Below, one piece after another: positions 51,601 to 64,000 of a stretch of 64,000 bases of DNA (positions are counted from its first letter, which is position 1; each line of letters begins with the position of its first letter). The DNA is taken from the NCBI GenBank assembly GCA_963693365.1, contig CAVNZM010000003.1:13888001-13952000 (forward strand), written 5' to 3'. The notes under the pieces were generated by a model. The model was not told the origin of the DNA and did not search any database. It was given only the letters and a program-made list of their open reading frames with translations. This DNA is from Amoebidium appalachense (Eukaryota > Ichthyosporea). The translations under genes were made by a program, and so were the position numbers.

Positions 51601-53261
51601 GACGGTATGGCCAGTGTGTGCTGTGTTTTGCGCGTGCGTGTGTGCGTGCGCACGTGTGTGCGTACATACGTGTGGTGTTTGTGTGTATGGGTGTGTGCGA
51701 ACCAGTAAAAATGTTCATGCATGCACTTTGCCATTGTGTGCCGTGTGCACTTGCACAAGAACATTGTCATCGGTCCCATGGTCTGCAGGAAAATGCACTG
51801 ACTCATATAATTATCACAGTGGGTATGTAAAAACATCCACAAACATGAAGGATATGTGCGTACAACACCAGGCTTGTCTATTCAATAAGAAATTTAGCTA
51901 AATTTCTCATCGAATCTTACGGGTTGCCATTGGGGGCTGAATTTAATCTTAACATGTACATGCCCATGGTTATGTGTTTTCATATCTCCGGCTTCTCGGC
52001 CCACCAGTGCTTTCACTGAAACAGACGCCCTTGCCAACGGGTGGGAGGGGGCAGGCATAGGGGTGGCGCGGGGGGGGGGGGGGGGGGGGGGGGGGGGTGG
52101 AAGGGGGAGGGGGGGAGGGGAGGACCTATCTTTCTTCCCCAAGTTAAACGTGTCATTAAGAAGGACGCGTCGGGGGGGGGGGGGGGGGGGGGGGGGAGGG
52201 GCTTTGTGTGTGTCAGTGACTGTGTGTCTGTGTACACGCGGGTGTGGGCATGTGCGTGTGTGCGTGCCCTTTGTGCGCACGTGTGTGTGCGTGTGTTTTT
52301 AGCCTGGTGTGTGTGTGTGCATGTGCTATAATACTACAAAAGCAGAAATATTCTGAAAAAAGCAGAATTATTCTGAAAAAAGCAGAATTGTTCTGCAAAA
52401 ATAAAATTATTCTGCTTTTAGCAGAATTAATCTGCTTTGAGCATAATTCTTCCGTAAAAAGCAGAATCATTCTACTTTCCATGGACAGCAGAATAATTCC
52501 GCTTGTAGCAGATTTATTCTGCTTTTATGCAATCTGCAGAATAATTCTGCTTTTTTCTGCTGTTTGCAGAATAATTCTGCTTTTAGCAGATTAATTCTGC
52601 TTTTTGCAGGATAATTCTGCTTTTAGCAGACTAATTCTGCCGTTTGCAGAATAACTCAGGCTGCTGTTTTTTGCTGAATAATTCTGCTTTTGCTGGATAA
52701 TTCTGCTTTTGTCAGAATAATTGTTCTGTTTTTTTCAGAATAAACATGCTCGGCCGCAAGTTGACTCAACCTATCTGGTTGGGCCCGCTGTGTCAGGCAG
52801 TCCATGCACTCGAAATCCAATGCGTGTGTTTCCCAGAGATGTGTTTGTGTGTCTGCCCTTATCTGTTTGTTATGCATGCAGGGGGCCACGTGGGTGTATG
52901 CTTGCGGGAGGGGGGAGGGGGGGAGGGGGGGGGGGATGTGAAGAAAGAGAGAAGAGAGGGCAGGGTGGAGTTTGTTTTTGTTTTGAGGGGGCGAGGGGGG
53001 GGGGGGGGGGGGAAGGAGGGGAGGGGGGAGGGCGGGGAGGGGGGGTTGAGGGGGGAGGACAGGCCAGAGTGTTTGCTATTTGTGTGTGCTTGCACAAGTG
53101 TACACTACATGTAACGAGTCGGACACATGTGTATGCACGAGCAGATATGTGTGTGTGTGTGCACCTCGTTTGAATTGTGTGTGTGGTGCATGTGTGTATA
53201 TCATCGGGGGAGGGGGGGGAGGCGGGGGGGGGGGGGGGGAGGGGGCGGCCAGGCGGTCAGG

Positions 53262-53322
<61 letters not shown>

Positions 53323-53802
53323 AATGCCGGCAGTGTGAACGCACACATGTACTCTGGCGCGAGGTTCCACCCTCCTCTTCTCCCCTTCCCCCACTTCCTC
53401 CCTTTCTCCTCTCCCCTCCCCCCCCCTCCGCCCCGAAAAAAAAAAGAAAACCCTTTTTTGAAAAAAAAAAAAAAAAGAAAAGAAAAAGAAAGAAAAAAAA
53501 AAAGAGAAAGAACGAAAGAACGGCGCATTTCAGGCTCATGATCTAGCTATAAAGAGACTTAATATTAGTCGTGCATGTGTTATACAGTGTAAGAAAGTTG
53601 TTTTCTGAACATATTGTAGGTTCTCTCTAGACAGTCTCGATCCAACCTTCCCCATCTACCCTACTAGATTACATATGATATCCTCCCCCTCCCCCCCCCG
53701 CCCCTTTTCCCTCTTGATCCCATGGTGTGCGCGGGCACGGGTAGCTGCTCAGCTCCAAAGGCAGACACCTTTTGATTGGTTCAAACACTGGGCCCGGCGC
53801 CG
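51601..53802. other. intergenic: microsatellites and minisatellite
   Basis: GT/GC repeats at 51630-51690, poly-G at 52070-52097, 52172-52196 and 53272-53321, the palindromic minisatellite at 52338-52745, and A-rich tracts near 53440-53520. No exon recognised. Confidence 0.6.
52338..52745 (+). repeat. palindromic minisatellite (GCAGAATWATTCTGC type), locus 2
   Basis: About 20 near-palindromic units, for example AGCAGAATTATTCTG and GCAGAATAATTCTGCTTTT. It is followed by GCAAGTTGACTC and TGGTTGGGCCCGC, resembling the flank of locus 1 at 33325-33354. Confidence 0.8.
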
Positions 53803-53960
53803 CTGGCCATATGTATGGTATGGGGTTTACGCTGTTTACTCAGTGAGACACAAGCTCAAGAGAGACCAGTCTCAGGTATGGGGGGGGGCTTTTGTTTGGT
53901 ATATCCCCTCAGCATTATCGAATGAGGTACATAGATGTCGGAACGATGACATGATATATA
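53803..53960 (-). repeat. dispersed repeat family R2, copy 3, interrupted by a TIR element
   Basis: In reverse complement it shows CATACCTGAGACTGGTCTCT, AGTAAACAGCGTAAACCCCA and CGACATCTATGTACCTCA in the copy-1 order. Homology stops at the TATA next to the TIR element at 53961. Confidence 0.6.
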
Positions 53961-54210
53961 CAGATACCGTCCGCGAATAAGAGCCCCCCAAAATGTGGCC
54001 GGGGGGCGGAATCTTAAAATTTTTGGAGGGTCGGGGTCAGAATTTTAACGGCGCCACGCGGAGCATCCAGTATAATTTATTCATCCGTCGCATCTGCAAA
54101 TAAGATCACCCCGAAAACTTGCCCGGGGGCAGAATCTAAAAAAAAGAAAAACGATATAAGCCGGGGGCGAAATCTTATTGGCGGGGGTTCTTGTTCGCGG
54201 ACGGTATCTG
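53961..54210. mobile_element. 250-bp MITE with TIRs and TA target site
   Basis: The left end CAGATACCGTCCGCGAATAA and the right end complement CAGATACCGTCCGCGAACAA are inverted repeats, extending through AAGARCCCCC. Both ends are flanked by TA. Subterminal blocks (GGCCGGGGGGCGGAATCTTA and GCCGGGGGCGAAATCTTA) recur inside. It interrupts an R2 repeat copy at a TATA sequence. TA duplication and CAG-type ends fit a Tc1/mariner-like or pogo-like non-autonomous element. Confidence 0.75.
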
Positions 54211-55476
54211 TATCACTTGTATACGACGTCCAGCATCACAAAGCCACAGTGCAGGGACTGCAGGCCAGTTGAAACTGCAGAGAAATACTTTAAGAAAAAT
54301 GGTACGCTGTCGTGACGACTTCAATTATACTTCATCTCAAGGTTCAATCATCCTTAATACTGCTTTTACATCCACATCGCCGCAGTCACATGCGGCCTCT
54401 CAGCAAGTTTTCATTCCCATTACACAAGCAGTTCTTACACATCTACATTTCATAAACAGCTTATTCCAAAACCAAAACCCAACGAAAAAAAAAAAAAAAA
54501 ACAAGGGAAAAAAACCTTCACGAAAGCTACTATCATACATAATGCTCCTTAGGTTGCTTCAACACTACTATATTCACACATTATTACATTTGTAATCACC
54601 ACCGTATGGCATAATAATTTCGACACATTCCATATTCTGCGGGCACTTCCGCACTCAAAAAACCTACTCATTTTCAAGAAGCCAACTTCGTGAAATGCAA
54701 CTTCCTTTTTCAATGTCTCCGGCATTCTTAGCATGACCATGATACAATCAACTCCTAGAACCAGAGAACCTGCTTTTGCTATTAAAAAAAAACAAAAACA
54801 AAAAAAACAAAAACAAAAAAACGAAACCAAAAAAAACACACCGTAACTTAATTAATTATAATCTGCCGCTGAGACCGTATACCGACAACAAAACAAGCTT
54901 TAAGACCACATCACCACCGAAACACTAACACCGCTACTAGCACATGCAAATCACTCAAATTATACATTTAGTAGTATCAGCAAACCAATCAATCAAGTTA
55001 TTTTTAAGTAATTTTTATAATTTTAGGTATAAATATAGTTTAACTAAAGCTGCAATAAAGCTTAAACACTGCCTGTTCCAGTGCGTAAGAATTATTTATC
55101 CCGCCTAGCCACCATAATACTGAATCTAAAAACAAGTGACTTGAATTATTAAATTTAACGAGCTCTATGCAGCCTCATGCAAGAGCGTAAACACCAAATG
55201 AAAGGAAAAAAACGTAGCAGATGTCGTGTTTCAGGTGGTTTGGTAGTTTGCCCTCGCGCGCGTGAGTACCGTAATGGGTGCCAGTGCCTACGTGTGTGCC
55301 TGTGCATATTTAACGGCCTCCAACAATCATAACGTTTTTCAAGTCATTCAAATGAGCTTCATCCCATTCTGCCTACGTACACAAAAACCGTTTCCCCCCA
55401 TACTTGTTGACTTTGTATCTATACATTTAGTAAAAATAACATGGGTGTTTGAGTCGCGGTACTATTATTTTAAATT
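54211..55476. other. intergenic, unique AT-rich DNA
   Basis: A short A/C-rich tract lies at 54480-54515 and another at 54783-54835. An open frame of 134 codons (54191-54595) has no start or domain I can support. Nothing else recognised. Confidence 0.5.
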
Positions 55477-61225
<5,749 letters not shown>

Positions 61226-61816
61226 TTCTTACAGAGTCTCTTTCCCTCTCTTTTGAGGGGTTTGGAGGGGGAGGGGGGAGGGAATACTTTCATCAGCTTT
61301 ATACTTTCATTAGCTTTACACTTACGAAGTTCGCTGTGTGTCAGCAGGGGGGGAAATGCACAAAACCTCGACAATTGTTATAGTGAAACATTGGGGTTAA
61401 AAGGAAAGAGAGGGAAAAAGTTATTCGAACTTTTCTTGTCATGACAGTTAAAAAGCTTCATATTGATGATAGTATACCACCCTCCAAAATAAGAAGGGAC
61501 TTTGATTGCACAAACTTGACGCCAGCCATCAGCCATAGCAGTGGCATGGTGGCACAAACCAAATCAAATTCAATGAGAACAAAACAACACACCAAAAGAC
61601 TTGGTGATACAGTCACATACACGTACAGTAGCAATTGGCAACGTTGTGTGGCAACTTCTTTAGTCAAAAGCCAACAAAAAAAAAACTGGGGGAAAAAAAG
61701 CTTTCAGCACCCCTAGGACCTCGTAGAGAGTGCAAGCGTTTCCGGGTGAAGTATTTTAGTATAACCACAAATATCCAAAACACAGAACACACAACACACA
61801 TACACACACACGCGCG

Positions 61817-61891
<75 letters not shown>

Positions 61892-63459
61892 ATGTGTGCA
61901 CCTTTCCTTCACGTGAACTTCGCCAGTGTTCACTGTGCAGCAACATACATGATGCAAGGTTTTATGGTAGTGCCTACCCTTAGGCCACACTTTGTCAAAG
62001 AGACAAAGAATCAATAAAGGTCGTCTGTCAAGAAGCCTAGCAAGACAATTAAGGGAGAAAAAAATGAACTCAGTTTTGTGCTCGTGACAAGGTTTGTTTG
62101 TGACGGAACATTTTCAGGGGGTGTTTACCGTAAACATGGGCCAGGCGTTCCGAAGACAAGAAGCAGTCCTGTCCATACACACCGTGGGGCCCATGTCTTA
62201 TTTCCTCTCAGTTCCCACCCCTCAACAGACCAGCCGTCAAAATACGTGGTGTTTGTCCCTTCCAGGGGGAAGAAAAAAAACACACCACAGAACGTGGTTC
62301 TACTCTCCTTAGTTATAAAAAGGAGTGCAGGTTCCCAAGTTTGGCTGTGCATTTAACTCGTAGTAGAGATTCATTGATCAGCTGGGCTAGGCTTTAATCT
62401 CAAGACCGCCAAGTTGATTAAAATCTTAAGGAACGCGCGTGTACGTCTCTGATATCGATACTTCCCCAGCCTTTGTATGATTCCAGCACCGAGTTGTTGG
62501 TTTAGATATTGGGTAGGTTTAGATCATCTCAAGCCAATTCTAGAAGTTGAAACTAATACCCTCCGTTACAGACAATACTGTCATGAAAGTGCTCAACCGC
62601 TCTTGCTTAGTCTGTTGCTCTTGGTCTCTTGTATAATCCTTGGTGTAGTGCTTGCGCTGGAACTTCTATAGTGAGGCTACCGTTACGCAAAAGGGTATGA
62701 TATATCCGTGCACGTTTGGAGTCATAATCGAGCAGACGCCTCATTGAACTGTCATAGATCTCAACAACACCCGTGATGATGCTTGCTATAACCTAACAAC
62801 GACAACGACTTAAACATGGAAAAACTGGGGTTTTCAAAGAGTTGTACAGAAAAATGACAGCTGCATGCTCACGTGAGACCACTGGTTGCTTTTGCAGAAC
62901 TTGGAGTATAGATATGGAAACGGTAGATTGATTACGCCTAGTGATTGCCCAAGAAACAGATCTTAGAGCAGAATGCAAGCATGTGTCAGTGATTTGAACT
63001 ACGTAGCTAAACGATGGGGCGAAGTCTGTCATGGAGGGTGAAAATGAGTGATTCTCATGAGAATGATCCGCATGCTCGAGTGTGATGGGTTTATGTTGAC
63101 CGAACGCGGCCAACCGTTAACAAAACACCGATTGGCCCGTGACGTACGAAGTAGTGGCGGGAACATCACATAATTCCGTGCTGGTTATCAATGAAATAAA
63201 AAAATTTCTATTCCAAAAAAAAGGGAGAGGGCCATGCAGCAGGCCAAAATGAATACGTTGTATTTGGATAAAACAAAAGATATGTTACAAATACGTGCTT
63301 GGCCTCTTTTCTAAAAAGTACCTGCAAGTATAGTCTTTCACACCCCGCAAGTTTGTTAGCATCCAGAGTTCAACTCTCATAATTATATCCATCCGATCGG
63401 TATAGGTTTGGATTGAGAGATAACTAATAGATATAATATTGAAAATATGAAATGTTTTG
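61226..63459. other. intergenic, mostly unique DNA
   Basis: Contains a (CA)n array at 61797-61888. The rest is unique AT-rich sequence; scattered frames under 110 codons have no recognisable content. A GATTGGCCCGTGACGTACG segment near 63130 combines an inverted CCAAT and a CRE-like core. Confidence 0.5.
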
Positions 63460-63795
63460 CTACCACCGGGCACACGTGCACATTTCGCATTCGGAATTCC
63501 CGCCGTGGCGGAGCTGGAAGCTCCCAACCGGGCCAGCCCTAGCACGCCCCCTTGCGTCTATTTTTCATCTATAACGAACCCTGGCCACTCAAATGAAACG
63601 GAAATAGCCCTCAGGGTCCATTTCATAGTAACTACGCATTGATAAAAGATGAGATATTGTTTATGCTCACCTTCCACTGTGACGCGTTTGCGTACGCACG
63701 CCCCATGATCTGGTATCCTTGGCAATCGAGTAAATATTTCCGATCGCGAATTAGAACTCCATTGGAATCTCGTGAATTGCGAGGCACTGGTCGAT
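63460..63795 (-). CDS. possible 3' end of an unidentified minus-strand gene, two exons
   Basis: A segment at 63795-63671 (acceptor TTTAAG, donor GTGAGC) reads STSASQFTRFQWSSNSRSEI and RVTVE. It joins in phase 1 to 63557-63460 (acceptor AAAAATAG), which reads DARGRARAGPVGSFQL and SECEMCTCARW before TAG at 63462-63460. Both splice sites are plausible and the phases agree, but no family is recognised and the remainder would lie right of the window. Low confidence. Confidence 0.3.
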
Positions 63796-64000
63796 CTTAA
63801 ACATAAATAAACAACGTCCATTGATGGCAAAGCAGCATTTTTTAAAAAAAAAGGTATATGTCTTCGTTTTTTCACTTGTCTTGAATAAGAATGTGCAGAG
63901 TTGACAAGAATCACGCGGCTGAAGAGGGTGCCGTGGGCGCTCGCGTTTATACTTTCTACAGATCATACTCTATTCTAATTGGGTTATTATGACCAATGGG

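Noticed and set aside
54191-54595. 134-codon plus-strand frame
   Set aside because: It starts inside the MITE terminal repeat, has no domain and has no supported splice sites.
63558-63914. 118-codon minus frame as a single-exon gene
   Set aside because: Its downstream half is better explained as an exon ending at a GTGAGC donor (63670) that joins in phase to the segment at 63557.

Overview
The window is eukaryotic nuclear DNA. Coding exons are short, bounded by GT/AG splice sites and separated by introns saturated with (CA)n, (GT)n, poly-C and poly-G tracts. Most of the long open frames in the sequence are translated microsatellites. The real genes have to be assembled from exons of 60-500 bp. 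The protein repertoire suggests a holozoan: a secreted mosaic of thrombospondin-1, sushi, EGF, B-lectin and CUB-like modules, a RING/B-box/WD40 protein, a bHLH-zipper factor, a seven-pass receptor and the SNARE YKT6. A unicellular relative of animals such as an ichthyosporean fits well, but this is inference from domain content; a marine invertebrate cannot be excluded.

Layout. (1) About 0.5-11.4 kb, plus strand: 3' part of a secreted or surface multidomain protein whose start lies left of the window. One of its introns holds a 3.8-kb (CA)n/(C)n satellite. (2) 11.6-13.4 kb: two diverged retroelement-like reading frames, one beside a large inverted repeat. (3) 15.1-18.5 kb, plus: a three-exon, 507-residue seven-pass receptor. 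(4) 19.0-24.4 kb, plus: complete six-exon YKT6, 198 residues. (5) 24.4-28.8 kb: repeats only. (6) 28.8-29.8 kb, minus: an intronless 319-residue orphan frame, with a CCAAT-box-rich, CpG-rich stretch upstream. (7) 30.6-36.6 kb: intergenic, with microsatellites, a palindromic minisatellite and a cluster of CRE sites. (8) 36.7-51.1 kb, minus: an 11-exon RING/B-box/coiled-coil/WD40 gene of about 878 residues, containing several partial duplications of its own exons. (9) 51.1-55.4 kb: intergenic, with a TIR element nested in another repeat. (10) 55.5-61.2 kb, minus: a bHLH-zipper gene of at least seven exonic segments. (11) 61.2-64 kb: mostly unassigned, with a possible 3' end of another minus-strand gene.

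Dispersed repeats link the regions. The most abundant is a SINE-like family with tRNA-like A and B boxes whose 3' end always runs into a poly-C tract; at least ten copies or fragments are present. Others are a C-tract-containing family (three copies), a palindromic GCAGAATWATTCTGC minisatellite at two loci, and at least four inverted-repeat or MITE-like elements. The genes share no pathway; the window is best read as neighbouring housekeeping and signalling genes in repeat-inflated DNA.
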